Part shown: positions 13,501 through 28,500 of the stretch, in pieces
How the letters are laid out: every line of letters starts with the position of its first letter
How positions within the stretch are numbered: the stretch's first letter is position 1
NCBI GenBank assembly: GCA_021464415.1
Contig: CM038471.1
Coordinates: 30,477,234-30,541,233 of the forward strand
From: Lonicera japonica
Taxonomy: Eukaryota > Streptophyta > Magnoliopsida > Dipsacales > Caprifoliaceae
Length of the DNA: 64,000 bases
Direction: 5' to 3'
Made by a program: the position numbers and the translations under genes
Notes under the pieces: model-generated
The model's database searches: none
What the model was told of the DNA's origin: nothing
What the model saw: the letters and a program-made list of their open reading frames with translations, nothing else

Positions 13501-16500
13501 GCTTTAGCATCAATGGGATTTGAGAATATGAAATTATATTGATAATTGTTGCTATAATTGTGTTAGTACAAAGACCTAAGTGAATATATATTACAATAGT
13601 TGTAACGATGACGTAGCGTAACGAATTTCTATCGCTCGTCGAATATGTGACACAAGGGTTGGGATTCCCTGCATGCAGATAATCACAAACGATCCATTGA
13701 AGTAATCTGAACCTTTGATTTCGTTATCCATGGTTATCGTTCGATTTGTTGTATCACATCATCGTTACAATGTTTGTAACCAATAATTTTTCCAATATAA
13801 ATTGAACACAAATAAACCCTAAGGTAACAATAAAAGGAAATACATAAATAATGAATGACTCAATTAATACAATCCCCCATATGTGGTATGGTTCAACCAG
13901 AGACGAAACAATACAATAATCAAAATAAATTCCATTAAGTAAAATCTATTGACATAAATAAAAAATATTGATTTCCAATAGGATCCACCAAAGACTTTTC
14001 TCCATAATTCTTATAGTTCTTACGGATTGGTCGGATATGCAGATATATACCATCAAGGGCCGCTCTCCCAATTATTCGCCCAGCACTTGGCAATCAGCAA
14101 ACAATTTCAGACAAAGCTAAAGTTGCAATGCAAGGATATCTTAATCACTTTCTTGGAGACATTGATATTGTAAATTCTCGAGAGGTACATTACATCCATG
14201 TTTCTCCTTTTCTAATATAAATACAATATGGAAATATCAAAAAAGTTATGCCTCCTTCAGAGATTTACATTGTGGCAACTTCACTTACTATGATTGGGAT
14301 TTATAATTCCCCTTCAAAAAAAAAATTTGAACTACAAATATTTATATTTTAGGGTCACATGTCTTTGTGAAACAAAGTCCATAATTAGCTGAGGCTTAAA
14401 GTTGGAGAGTTTTCCATTAGAGGAAAAACTAGTAATCCTTGTTATCTCAATTATAGCAATAACTCTAGGTAAATGTAAGTCTATTACATAAAAACTGACA
14501 TATCAAATCTGGCCATCATGTATTGGTTAAAAGAACTTACGTTAAATATTTATGTCCATGTAGAAGTACTCAAATTTTAGAGGTTAACGAGTTAGTATAT
14601 ATTGAAGAGTATGATATATATTGTTAGCCACTACCTAATAGCTTAAGCTTTTGGGAGAGATGGTTCCTTACATGGTATCAGAGCTCAGGTTTTGCAAGGT
14701 CTCAAGTTCGAATCCCCCTGCTTGTATTTGTTTCCCCCTTTGTGTTTGTGTAGTATGCAAGTTGTTGTTTGTGCACAAAGTGCACCTTTGGTTTGGTTTG
14801 TCTCTCCACGTGCGAGTGGGGGTCGCACGTGAGGGCGAGTGTTGAAGAGCGTGATATACATTGTTGGCCCACACTACTTATCATCTTAAGCTTTTGGGAG
14901 AATTATCTATCAGAAACCATATACAAAAGCAAAATATTAGAATATGATATCTGACATAGCATTTTGGTGATAATGGTTTATAATAGAAATAAACATATCA
15001 ATTATCTAGCTGATGTGTGTTGGTGATAATGGAATTTCAGAATATGAAATATATTAATGATTGTGTGATTACAAAGACTCCCATGGTGGGTATAAATAGA
15101 CACAAAATAAATCCTATCTCAAGCAATCTGTGGTCAATTAACTTAACCACTGACCAACAAGGTAACAACTTAGAAATGGAAATAACATCTAACATTTAAG
15201 AAATGACTCAATTATTTAAGTCCCTCATATATGGTATATTTGACCGAAACAACAAAACAATACCATAACTACACTTAGATTCCATAAATCACTCTAATGC
15301 CATAAATGGTAGGAACCTTGCTTTCCAACATTGCCCCTCAAACTAATAGAGGTGTCAAACCGAAATCAATTTGTGTCAAAATATTCTTAGAATTTGTGAA
15401 AAATTGCTCCCCTTTAAGTCAAACTTGGGTTTCCAAACAAATATCCAATATAATTCTGTTTTGCTCGAAAATGTGCATGCCCAAGGAAGTACCCAACACT
15501 GTAAAATCATAATGCAACCTGAGCCAAAGTTACGAACCAATTTCAGTGCTCCACCATGAATTTCTATATTTACCCCTAATCTAGAAAAACACGCCAACCC
15601 ATTTAATTATTTATATCGGTAACCCGACTAAGAAAATTGTATGTAATTCAACTCATCTGATGATATGAAAGTTGATGTCCTGAATCAATTTGACTCCCTT
15701 CCTATGTTTATGTCTTTTCCTCTGATCTATGTATTCTTTTTCAATTATTGAACCAACTCTGTCTACACTACAGTGATGATTATAAAACTTTTCTTGTCAA
15801 ACTTATAGTCCTTCATTTTATGTTAGATAGTAGTAAATAAATCCCCAATACATTGATCTAAATGTAGTTTAAGTCATTCGACAATATTCTCTAGTTGTTT
15901 ATGGAATTATCAAATTATATCCCTGAGTGCATCAAGAACTGCCTTGGGTCCAGGGTTAGTTAAATATCCTTTAAGATTCAAAAAATGCCAAATATTGTGA
16001 ATGCCTCGTCGTATCAAAATGTATTTTTTCTGATCCTTTTGTTTATTTTTATTTTTTTTACCTTTTTAATGAAGTTTCAGTTATAATATTTTTTGGATTT
16101 TAGGTCTGCAAGTTTTTGGAGGTCTCTACATTATCATTTTCACACGAGTACGGCCCAAAGTTGAAAGAAGGTTATGTAATGGTTAAGCATCTACCAAATA
16201 TTCCAAAGGATGATGCTGGCGCAAGTTGTTGTCTGTTTTCATGGTCTGGTTGTTGTAACAACAATTGGCAAAAGGTAAATGTTGACTAAGATCAGTTTTC
16301 TTATCATTTCTGGACAATAAGGCTGATGCATTGGCATATGTATATTTTAATGTATTTTATCATAGTCGTATGCACATTAATTTGTTGTCTTCCATAAAGT
16401 AGAATTCTTGATGGTGTATCTATAAAATTTGCAAGCTTTAGTACTAAATATCATGTCATGACACTGCTTTAAAATTGTTGGAATATCATATTTTATTTAT

Positions 16501-19500
16501 TATTACTATATTATTAGGTACTTCTCGTAAATAAGGGATCTTATAGGTAGATTGAGTCTAATTAGGATTTGATCACATAAGCTATTAATGTCCCGTTTCA
16601 TTTCTTTAGTTACTTTGCTTTTTCATAATAACCCTAATTTTTATATATAACCATAAGCTCTAGCCCTCCATTTGAGCAAGCCATTACAAAACTCTTCTAA
16701 AATTAATCCCATGTGTTGTGCACCCTTTTTTACCTTAATAACATCTCATTCTCATTGTCAAGGGTTTTGTAAGAATGCCTTTGTGTGAGTTGTTTATTAG
16801 CAACACCCTCTTGATGGTTACTGTTAGAAACCATCTCTCCCAAAAGCTTAAGTTGTTAGGTAGTGAACCAACAATGTATATCATACTCTTCAACACTCCC
16901 CTTACGTGCGAACCACTCGCACATGGAGAGACAAACGAAACCAAAGGTGCACTTCATGCACAAACAACAACATGCATATTGCACAAACACAAAGGGGGAA
17001 ACAAATGCAAGCGGGAGGATTCGAACCCGAGACCTTACAGAACCTGAGCTCTAATACCATGTTAAAAACCATCTCTCCCAAAAGCTTAAGATGTTAGGTA
17101 ATGGACCAACAATGTATATCATACTCTTCAACAGTTACTTTAACTGACAATAGCATAAAGCGAGCACCCACTTTAATTGCCAAATGAAGCTGTCATATTT
17201 TTTAAATTCTTGTCTTACCCTTGCAATCTTCAGTTACTTTAACTGATAATAGCATAAAGCGAGCACCCACTTAATTGCCAAATGAAGCTGTCATATTTTT
17301 AAAATTCATGTCTTACCCTTGCAATCTTCTTTTGCATAAAAAAATGTATGCAACAGGACTTGAACCCTTGCTTCTTTGTAGTGAAAAGGTTTTCTAACCA
17401 CTACACTGCTTGTCATTTTTGTTTATTAGTTTATTCAAATTAAAAGTACACACATTTGCAGGGTAATCTGGTCATATACATATGCTTGTGATGCACCTAT
17501 CTGTGTTTTCTCTAGTTTCCGTTATGATTTAGTTTATTCTGTTAGACAATCAAATTTTATTTTATTTTCCTGTAGGTTTGGGTAGTCTTGAAACCTGGGT
17601 TCTTGGCCTTACTGAAAGACCCTTTTGGTACTAAACTCTTAGATATAATTGTCTTCGATCTGCTACCAGCTTCAAATGGAAATGAAAAGGGTGGAGTATA
17701 TTTGGCAAATGAGAGAAAGGAACGTAATCCATTGCGATATGCATTTCAGGTTAACTTCTTTCCAGTCATTCAACATCATTGAAATTTCAAAATATAAATA
17801 AATTCCCTTATTTTGTTTGTTTATTTATTAAGTATGTGATTGATGGTTGTTTGCATTTGATTTCGGTACTTTTTTGTGGTTCAGTAGTATTACCTTCCAC
17901 GTCTCAATACCCAGTAGATGTTTGTATTGGATGGCTTATAAATTCAACATAGTGTATCTTCTCAGCTTGAACATTTAGCGTTGCGAAATTGAAAAAAAAA
18001 ATAGATGCTGATGTATTAATCAGCTAAAATGCATTGAATTGTCTAGTTACTTGCGTCCTAATCAAGTAGATGGATTATATTTTGAACTCTCGGATAGAGA
18101 GATGGATCCAAATTGTCACTAGAAGGTTGAACCAAAGATGCGTTCAATAGTTGAACTTTTGAACAAGTATGACTTGAGTGTACTTTTTTTTTTTAAAGGG
18201 AGATCTAAGTGTCTCCTTTAACTACAAACAAATAAAACCCACCCTAAACCCCCCCTTGGTGAGCCCATGTCCGAGTGGGCACCTCCCCAAATAGGCTATC
18301 CCACTTGGAGTTTACTTTTTGATGTCTTAACTGATTTGATTTCTTCTATAAGGCTTCAACATTTGTATACTTGTATTACACAAATGCAAGAAATGGTTCT
18401 TCATTCCTCTATGTACATATGAAATTAACACTATTTTTAAGTCGTAACATGAAAAATATTATTTTAAAAGGACTGTCTAAAGTCTCTTCTTTTGGAAATG
18501 CTACAAATCCCGCGGGGGAGGGGAATGGAACCCACAACTTCCCAAGTGGGAAGTGAGGGCCGATGCCACTTGAGCTAAAGCTTTTCAGCAAAATAAATTA
18601 TCCAAATCTTCAAGCCAGAACATAGAGTATAGGTGTCTCACATCCTAAGTTTGGAGCATATGAATTTGATTAATCATTAGTATGACCAGATAAAAATTGG
18701 CTGCTTAATTTTGGAGTTGACACATATTCCTAGTTTACATATATACATATATATTTTCTTTACCCTTTTGGTCTTTTACTTATTCACTTTCTCATACTTG
18801 GTCTCTGGTCAAAACATACCATAGATTGGGGATCTTATTAATTGAGTCACATTTCTTTCATTTTCTTTCCTTTCCTATATTGTTACCTTTTTGTGTCCTA
18901 TATATATATATACCCACTTTGGGAACCTTTGTAATCACATAATCAAAGACCTGGCAACGGGTCATGTCGGTTCGGTTTCGTGTCGGGTGGAATCGGGTTG
19001 GGGTGATAAACAACTATAACCGAACACGACCCGTTATGCTAACGAGTGAAATTTTAAAGCACGAACACGATTTGTTAAATTAACGAGTGACAAAAAACGA
19101 TCCGTTTCACCCGTTAAGACCCATTAACAATTTAACACCAAAATTCACACAATTAGAGATAGTCCACAGTAATAGTAGGCATTAGGTAGTAGCTATAATT
19201 AGTTGATCTCCAAAATTTCATCATTGGTTCAACTAAAACTTTAAAAGTCAATATAACTTAGATATAATAGGTATAGGGGAAGGTTCAAGTTACACCGGTG
19301 TAAGATTAAGAAGTTTTACACCCATTTATAACTTTTTCTTAGATTCTTGATTTATCAATTTCACCATTAGATAAGCTACTTTTATTGTGTTTATCAAGCA
19401 TACAAAGTTTCAAATCAATCTGATATTTATAATGACATAATCATTATATTTACTTTTACTTAACTTTTGCAAGGTTCATAATTTAATATATAATAGAGTA

Positions 19501-22500
19501 AACTACCCTAATGGCCCTTGAACTATTGGGTTAGTGTCACTTTGGCCACTAAACTAAAAAACGCGCCACTTTGGCCCTTTAACTATTAGCGAGTGTCACT
19601 TTGGCCCTTCCGTATGTATTTTATGTTAAGTTGGACGGAAATAGGGGGTATTTTTGTCATTTCAATTTATTTTTTTTAAAAAATAAATTTAATTAGTTTT
19701 TTTCCTTAAAAAAATTATAAAAATAAAAATAAAAAAGAAAGAGAAAGAAAAAAACATATGTATATATATTTCCGACCATTTCTCCATCTCCGGCCACCTC
19801 TTCTCTCTCCGGCCATTTTCTCTTTATCTTTACTTCCATTCCGGCCACCTCCTTCATCTCCTCCATCTCCGGCCACCTCCATACCTCGCCACCACAAATC
19901 CAACCAACCACTCCTCCATCTCCGGCCACCACAACCACAACCACCATCACTATCTTCTTCTCTCTCTAAACCCTCCTATTTTATCTCTCATATACTTACA
20001 TACATAGATCCACCGACACCACAACCACCATCACCATAAACCTACATACCGCCGCCGCCACCACCAAAACCACTGCCATTTCAATCAATTCGTGCTTTCT
20101 CTTCCTTTCTCTCTCTTAGACCAAAAACTTTCTTGTTCATCTCATTTCAATCGATTTTTCTTTCAAACGAAATTTTGGGGCCAAATCTAGGGCTATCATC
20201 ACTCCTCTATCAAACCCATATCCATTATGTTTTTTCAAAAAAAATAAAATCCGTATCCATAATGGCCAAATCGATTCTTCTAAGCAATGAATGAAACTAG
20301 GGTTTTGTCTTTAAGATTTACAAACAAAAAGAAGGGGAAAAATGAGAGAGAGAGAGAGAGAGAGGAAGAAGAATAAGATGAAGATGACAAAAATACTAAT
20401 TAATTTGTTCGTCCTTTCTCTCTATGTTTGATTTGTTTTTTCTCTCTCTCTCTTCCTTTTTTATTTATTTTTTAATATTTTTTTAAGAAAAAAAATAATT
20501 AAATTTATTTTTTTAAAAAAATAATTGAAATGACAAAAATACCCCTTATTTCCGTCCAACTTAACGGAAAATGCAGACGGAAAGGCCAAAGTGATACTCG
20601 CTAATAGTTAAAGGGCCAAAGTGGCGCGTTTTTTAGTTTAGTGGCCAAAGTGACACTAACCCAATAGTTCAAGGGCCATTTGGGTAGTTTACTCTATATA
20701 ATATGATTATGATGAAAGACTTCTGCATTTTTGATTAATTTAATTTTTTGCATGCATATTTGAAATATCAAAATTAACTAATTCAACGGCTAGATTGATG
20801 AATTATGAAACTAATAGAAAGTTATTGACAAGTGTAAAATTTCATTAATTTACACCAGGTGTAATTTGAACTAATATATATGTTATATATATTCTATTAA
20901 TGGGTCAATTGGGTTATCATGTTAACCCGACATGACATTACACGACCCAAAACATTAACGGGTCAACCATGTCAGTGCCAACCCATTCGTTAATTGGTCG
21001 TGTCTTCTCGGTCCACTCGATAAGGGTCTATCCATTAACTGATAATTTCGTGTCGGGTCGTTTTATGTTATCATGTCATGTCCAACTATGTCAGGTCTAT
21101 AATCATAAGTCATAACAACCATTATCAACATAATTTCATATTTTGAAGTTCCACGGTATTAACACTTGGCATTTTTGAAAAGGTTTCTTCTGGAAACCGG
21201 TGCATAAAGCTAAGAAGTACAAGCATTGCTAAAGTTAGAGACTGGGTATCAGCAATTAACGATGCTGGTCTAAGGCCTCCTGAAGGTTGGTGTAATCCTC
21301 ATCGCTTTGGTTCTTTTGCCCCACCGAGGGGATTGATTGAAGATGGGAGTGAAGCTCAATGGTTTATAGATGGGCAAGCGGCATTTGAAGCAATCGCATC
21401 ATCAATAGAGAATGCAAAATCAGAGGTTCAAATGCTCAACTTGCTATGCCACAGACTGAATTTATTTTGGGTTGTTTTGACTTTGCCCCCATTGTATATG
21501 CAAAATTAGATTTACCCACATTGGCGTAGCCAAGATTTTAAGTTAGTGGGGGCTTGACTAGCACTAAGTAAAATAATAAAATAAAATTACAGGTAATATT
21601 AACACGAAAATATATGTATACATATATTTAAAATATTAAACATCTATCACACGGAGAAATCCAACCAAAGCATCTATTACATAAAAAGATGCCAAAAGAT
21701 GCCAAAAAAAATAAAAAATACTAGTTACATAAAAAAGCTGAAACCACAGTAGTTACTTCTCTAATTTTACTAAAAACTCTCAATTTATACATGTCTAAAA
21801 CAATGATAACAAATGCAAATTCAATATGATATCTCTTTACTTATAATATCTATATAATTGAACCTACTCAATTATCTTGAAGTACTGAATGGATTCACAA
21901 CAAAATCAATTAGGTCGCAAAATTAATTGGGCCAAAAAAAAACACACATTCACAAAATCAGTTGGGACATAACCATTCTTAACTTAATACTTCAATGGCT
22001 CAATCACAAATTAAAACTAATATTTAATTTTAACATAGCTTCGATGCCTCAATGGTTAAATCAATCCCTCAAAGTTTACATAAAGGTCCCTTTAAAAAAA
22101 AAATCACTGTACCTACAAAAAAAAATCCAAAATCAAGTGGGGGCTTAGACATTACCACCTCATTTTCGCGTTAAAAAGAATTACAAAGAAATAAGGGTTA
22201 AGTCAAAGGATTACGTTAAAAATATTAGACATTACCCCCTCATTTTCACATAATTCTTTGAGATCCCCCACATGCAGGGTGCAAATTCTAATGATCATGA
22301 AAAAGAAAGGGGTAAGTCTAATTTTGCATTAAGAATAGGGGCAAATTACACAAATTCCATTTAGTTTTTGCCAGTAATTGACCATTGAAACTCAAGTAAT
22401 TGTAAGTTGTATGCAGATATACATTACTGGTTGGTGGCTTTGCCCAGAACTGTATTTGAGACGCCCGTTTCACAGTCATGGCTCCTCTCGCCTCGATGCT

Positions 22501-25500
22501 TTATTAGAAGCTAAAGCTAAGCAAGGGGTCCAGGTGCAAACGCAAAATATTAATTATCATTGTCAATACTGCATTTTGTTCCTTACTATCGAAACGATTT
22601 CTTAGGGATGGTGAATTGGTGATGTTTAAGTCATGTTTGAGAATCCCTATCTTCAGAACTTACTACTTGGTGATCCATCAAGTCATTTACTTTTGCTGAA
22701 ATATTTCCTTGGAAACCTTGTACTTGAGGGGAAATAGTTCTAATTATTTATTTATTTTGTGGCAATTTTTTCCAATTCAAATCATTAGGGTCGATAGAAA
22801 TTCATCTTTTAGGATAAGGATTTAGATCAATGAAACTTATACTGACTATAAGATGGTATCTTTGTTTGACTATATAATTAAACCAGTAGGAGATTCAAGT
22901 TCTAATATTCTTATGGCTTAACAACTTTAGCTCTGCACTTGGATGCAACTTTGCCCTTACTCACCTTTGCTGAGACTACGGGATTTCCCCTAAATTTTTT
23001 CCCATGTGTCTATTTCGTCTATTTAGCTTTCAGATGTTGTAAATCTTTGAGTAAGGTAATCAACTCAATCAAGGATTCATTGCTCCTTGACGTGTTTCCA
23101 ATGTGGTATCGAAGCTGAATATCTGTCTATTGAAGTCTTAAACAATTGGTGTGTTTCCCTATTCTTTGTTGTGACCAACCTTTTAATGAATTCTGTTGAC
23201 ACCTTCATCTTGGATCTTTTTCATTTTGATAGATCCCAGAGGAGCTCTAATGTTTTTCTGCAATTTCTGATATAATAAACCTCCCATATATTGGATGTAC
23301 TGTAATATCATTTTATGGTATTGTACCTGTCTCATTTTAAATTCCACAAGGATCATTTTTAATTTCAAATATCTTATTGTCCAGATTTACATACTTATAT
23401 ACAAGGAGGTTGCTATTGCTTTAAAAATCAATAGTTTATACAGCAAAAAAAGGCTTCTTAACATTCACGAGAACGTCAAAGTGTTGCGTTATCCTGACCA
23501 TATCTCAACTGGTGTTTACCTATGGTATGCCCTTCATGGCTTTGATACACTTAAAGTTTCTTTTTAGCATTAAGATTGAAACTAGAATTCCTTTATACAC
23601 TATGAAAGTTTCTGTGGTTCGGTGCATACAATGATGGAACATTGATTGGTACGTACAGGTCCCACCATGAAAAAATCGTCATTGTTGATCACCAGACCTG
23701 CTTTGTTGGAGGACTAGATTTATGCTTTGGCCGTTATGACACAACCGAGCACAAAGTGGGAGATTACCCTCCTTTCCTCTGGCCTGGAAAGGACTATTAC
23801 AACCCTAGGTAAATCATTTTTCTCTTTTCTAACTCGAAATATGATATGGATATTTTATAGACAATTTTTGAAAATTATTTTTTTCTCTACTTGAATTATG
23901 AAGAATCTTCGGTTAGAACTCCTATAGGACCTATACCTTTTTAAGAGGTAAAGTTTGATTTCTTGTAGTATTATATTTTAATATAAATAGATAAGTTATC
24001 GACCGCTTAGCGCCTGTTGCTTAGCTGCCTGGCGGTCAAGTTGCAAAGTGCCTCCCCACCTCTCGCCTATTTCTTTCCAGAACAATTGTACATTGATTTT
24101 AGTTGTAGTATGCAAGCTTATATGGTTACCAAAACTAACATATTACTCCCTCTGTCCCAAATTCAGAGTCCACTATTCCATTTTATTCTAGACCATTGAT
24201 TGGGATGAAATTAGTGCATTCTTAAAAAATTTGAAAGTCAAACATGGACTTTTAATTAGGGATAGAGGGAGTACTATTACAGTACTAAAGTGGTGGAAGT
24301 TGATGATTCGTCTTTATTTATTCATAAACAGAATAAGAAGATAACTGCAAATTTTTCTATTCATATGTAGTGACCATCAACCATAATACCTGTCCTTGAA
24401 CAGGTTGTTCAATGCGATTACTTTTTCTGACAACTTTTGGCATTTACCATAGAGAATCTGAACCAAATTCTTGGGAAGACACCATGAAAGATGAGTTAGA
24501 GCGTGGAAAATATCCTCGTATGCCGTGGCATGATGTCCACTGTGCGCTGTGGGGACCACCTTGTCGTGATGTTGCAAGACATTTTGTTCAGCGCTGGAAC
24601 CATGCTAAGGTTATTATATTTTGTTGGGCTTCTTTGACATTGCCCCCATGTTCTTAATGTGAAATTAGTCTTACTCCCTTGTTTTCATAATCGTTGGACT
24701 TTGCCTCCTAGGGCCCTACATACAAGGGATCCTCAAAGAATTACGTAAAAATGGGGGACAATGTCTAATTTTTCTTTAACGTAATCCTTTGACTAAACAC
24801 CCCATGTGTTTATGCAATTCTTTTAAGATTCCCCCCCATGCAGGGGGAATGTCTAACGATTATGGAAGCAAGAAGAATGAGTCTAATTTTGCATATAAAA
24901 TGGGAGATGAAGTAAAAAAAAAAAGCCCTATTTTGTTGATTATATCATGTAATTTTCTCCCAGACGAATTTAAATTCCTAATCTAGTTAATCATCCATAC
25001 AGAGAAACAAAGCTCTACATGAACAAGCAATACCACTACTTTTGCCACAACAGCACATGGTTCTCCCACACTACATGGGAAGAAGCGGAGCAAAAGATAT
25101 TGAAACTAATAGCGCTGAAGTAAAGCAAAAAGAGATCAGTAGAAAAGATCCCTTTTCGTCCCAATCGCCAGCACAAGATATCCCATTGCTTTTACCCCAT
25201 GAAGCTAATGGACTAGAATCTTTCAGCAAGAGCAAGTTAATGGACTCGGGCTCTAATCACTATCATTATGATCAGCCATGTGGGGGAGAAGACCAAGGTC
25301 TTTTATTCTCTTTTGAGAAACCCACTGTTGAACCTTTAATCCCCGATATTATTTCCGCGGATATTCAGCAAGAGTTGTCTACGGCTTCAGGCCATTCTGA
25401 CTTGCAAGATGATTGGTGGGAAGTACAAGAGTGGGATAATCAGGTTGCTTCATCTGATGAAGCTGCACAAGTTGGTCCTCGTACCTCGTGTAACTGTCAG

Positions 25501-28500
25501 GTCAGCTATATAAGCAATACCTCTTGAAGTTTGAGAGTTTTTAAGCAATTTTTTATGTGTTTTGTGGATATTTGTTTATTTGATTATTTCTGTTAATAAG
25601 GGTGAGTAGTTGTTGAGAATATGAATCCCACATCGGGAAATGAGATCCTCCCAAAGCAAGATATAAGAATAAGGGGCTACTCCGCCCATTGCCTATTGGT
25701 TTTGGGTTGGATGCTCCAAACTCTAATATGGTGTCACAGGGAAGGCTATTAACCGTGTCTAGGTCCAACGGCCTTATGGGCTCCACATCACCCAATGTAG
25801 TCAGTCCACGTGTTAGGCTCAAAACTACGCAACGTGCGAAGGGGGCATGTTGAGACTATAAATCTGACATCGGGAAATAAGAATAAGGGGCTACTCCACC
25901 CATTGCCAATTGGTTTTGGGTTGGATGCTCAGAACTCTAATAGCAGTTCCTATATTTTCATAAGGAAAACCTTTTAGAGTACCAAACTGTTTTCATACAT
26001 TGAAATGAAAAAACTAGTTAACTAAAGAACCAACTTGGTTCAATTTGCAATTGTTAAGAAACCAGCCAAACTAAAGCTAGTCTGACCAAATCATTCGGTA
26101 TATAGAGAGGTTGATGAGAGGTATAGCTCCCTAATTACCATAAGCCTTTATTGTAACTAAATTATCAGTATTATATCTCTCTCTACTTAATGGTATGTTT
26201 CAGTTTTGGTTACATTTGTCTGATGTGCAGGTTATCAGAAGTGTTGGCCAATGGTCTGCTGGAACAGGCCAAACTGAAGACAGCATTCAGAGTGCGTATT
26301 GTTCTCTCATTGAGAAAGCAGAACACTTTATCTACATTGAGGTAACATAACCAATTACAACAGACTTCCGATTTTTAGAATCAAATCCTTACACTGTTCT
26401 CTCCTAATCATTTCTTAGACAATTCTCACATCTTCAACATGAGCATTATAATTACAAAGGGTAGTTTCAAGACACTTTAGTCAAATTAAAACTACATCAG
26501 AAGCTAGTTTTATTAATTTCTCGTTAATTGTTACTGATACTTGGCTTATGAACTAGGAATATACTAGTGAACAAATGAAGTTTATTATGGACAACAAATG
26601 AATTGATTAACAAGGTAGTTATATGTTTTAGCTGGTAAAAGATAGTAATTAGTGCTGTGTAGGGGTTGTTCAGTCACAAAGCTTATTCAATAAAGATGGG
26701 CTTTAACGAGAATTTTTAAATTTATTTGAACTTCGCACATTGAGGGACTTTATAATTGGAGCATTAAAATCCTTCTACCGAATTAAGTGTTGAAGAAATC
26801 TAGACCATTAGTTTAAAATTAGATGGTTCAGATTTTGACTGGTAGTTTCTTTCTAAAGGAGTCCTCTCTAGAGGCAAATACTACCTGATAAAATCTGCAC
26901 CGTAGAAGTGTAAACTAGCGTCTGGATTATCACTCTAAAGGAGCCGGATCCCAAACGTCCCACTTGGTTAACTACACTTGAGAGTGCTTTTCTATCTTCT
27001 GAAAAGTTTTCTTGTAAAAAATGCAGTACTAATAATATATATATATATATATGTATATTAACCCTACCTTGTGTTTATCTTATCTTTACTTGCAGAATCA
27101 ATTTTTTATATCAGGTCTATCTGGTGATGAGACCATACAGAACCGTGTACTCGAAGCTTTATACAGGCGTATAATGGTAGCCCACAAAGAACAAAAATGT
27201 TTCAGGGTTGTTATTGTCATACCCCTCCTGCCCGGCTTCCAGGTACCATTTTTCTTTCTATCCTAGTCTCCTAGATAATTTTCATTCTTGTCTTTCAAAT
27301 TGAAATTGAATTAATGCATTAATGCATTTTAGGGTGGTCTAGATGACGGTGGTGCAGCAACTGTGAGAGCATTAATGCATTGGCAGTATCGAACCATTTG
27401 CAGAGGAACAAACTCGATATTGCATAATCTTAATCTTTTGCTGGGTTCGAAAACCGAAGATTACATATCTTTCTATGGTCTGAGGACATATGGTAGACTT
27501 TTTGATGGTGGGCCCATCGTCACAAGTCAGGTGATTGTACTGCATGATTATTCTTTGCAATTCTATCCATTTGATGGTGGTGTCTTTATGTTCTTTTTAT
27601 GTTTCGTTTTTCTGGGGTGGGCCACGTGGTAGGTACCAATGTTTTGAAGATCTTTTTTACAAGTAATGGGAAACTAAAAACTAGAAGGAATTTGTAACTA
27701 TTATGAACTTTTCCCAAATTGTTGAAATGAATTACTGAGTTCCCCTACTTCAGGTGTGATTCATTGGCAAAGTTTTCCTCTTTTCAAGAATATGTACTTT
27801 TCCATCTTTTGGTAGTATTTGATTGCCTAATTTTCTAGGCAATTCCAATTCCACCTAATTCCATGGTAAAATCAAATGACGCATAATTCTAGGAAATTGA
27901 TTCCTACGATTCTCCATGGAAAAGAGCTCAAAAGAAAAGCATCAATTCTAGGTAAAAAGTGGGCAATCAAACACCAGATGTTGGAAAATGTGTCATCATT
28001 GCATGGAAAAAGTACATTTTTTCCACCTAGAAAATAAGTACAATCAAACACTTTATAATGCTTTCCTATGGAATCCAATTGCCTCGAAAAAGAATTACCT
28101 ACAAATTAAACATTTTCTACCCTAATCCTATTCTCGCAATCAAACACCCTACATGAGTGGCTACCCTTGCTCTTTCAAATGTGGTATACCCCAATGATCC
28201 TCTTTAGCTTCGGACATGTAGTCTAGATGAAGGTGGACCTACCTACAAAAAATGGAGTAAGGGAAAACCCCATAGTTTTGTAATTCATATGTAACATTAC
28301 CCTAAACTAATTTTTAACACTTGCAGCAAAATTGAATGCCTAATTAGGTATTGAAGTGATAAAGATTTTGATGTATATTATAATTTTTTGCTGCCTTATA
28401 AAAGAATTCTGCCTTAGTCACACTTAGAGCCTCATCATTTGTGGAGCAATCATCCATGGATGTAGATGGCATAGTTTACTGCTGCTTCTTTTCTTCTCTA

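Larger units (their letters stand above)
18947..21098. mobile_element. hAT-like element in intron 6 (outer shell of a nest)
   Basis: The ends are AGACCTGGCA on the left and, as complement, AGACCTGACA on the right. Subterminal regions are packed with hAT-type words (GTCGGGT, CGACCC, ACGGGTC). The flanking 8-mers ATAATCAA (18939-18946) and ATAATCAT (21099-21106) match in 7 of 8 positions. The flanks join into one continuous copy of a dispersed repeat that is uninterrupted at 30690-30877, which independently confirms the ends. There is no transposase; 1591 of the 2152 bp belong to inserted elements. Confidence 0.82.

Noticed and set aside
14651..17097. Several overlapping 60-90 codon frames on both strands at 14.65-14.95 and 16.77-17.10 kb
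   Set aside because: They lie wholly in TRIM elements, are open in many frames at once and have no protein character.
17351..18590. tRNA genes
   Set aside because: B-box and A-box words are present but no acceptor stem or anticodon stem pairs. These are SINE-like fragments.
19693..20039. Frames rich in Pro/Ser or Val/Gly/Glu in intron 6
   Set aside because: Produced by the CT-rich repeated interior of the small MULE; both strands are open, which is a composition effect.
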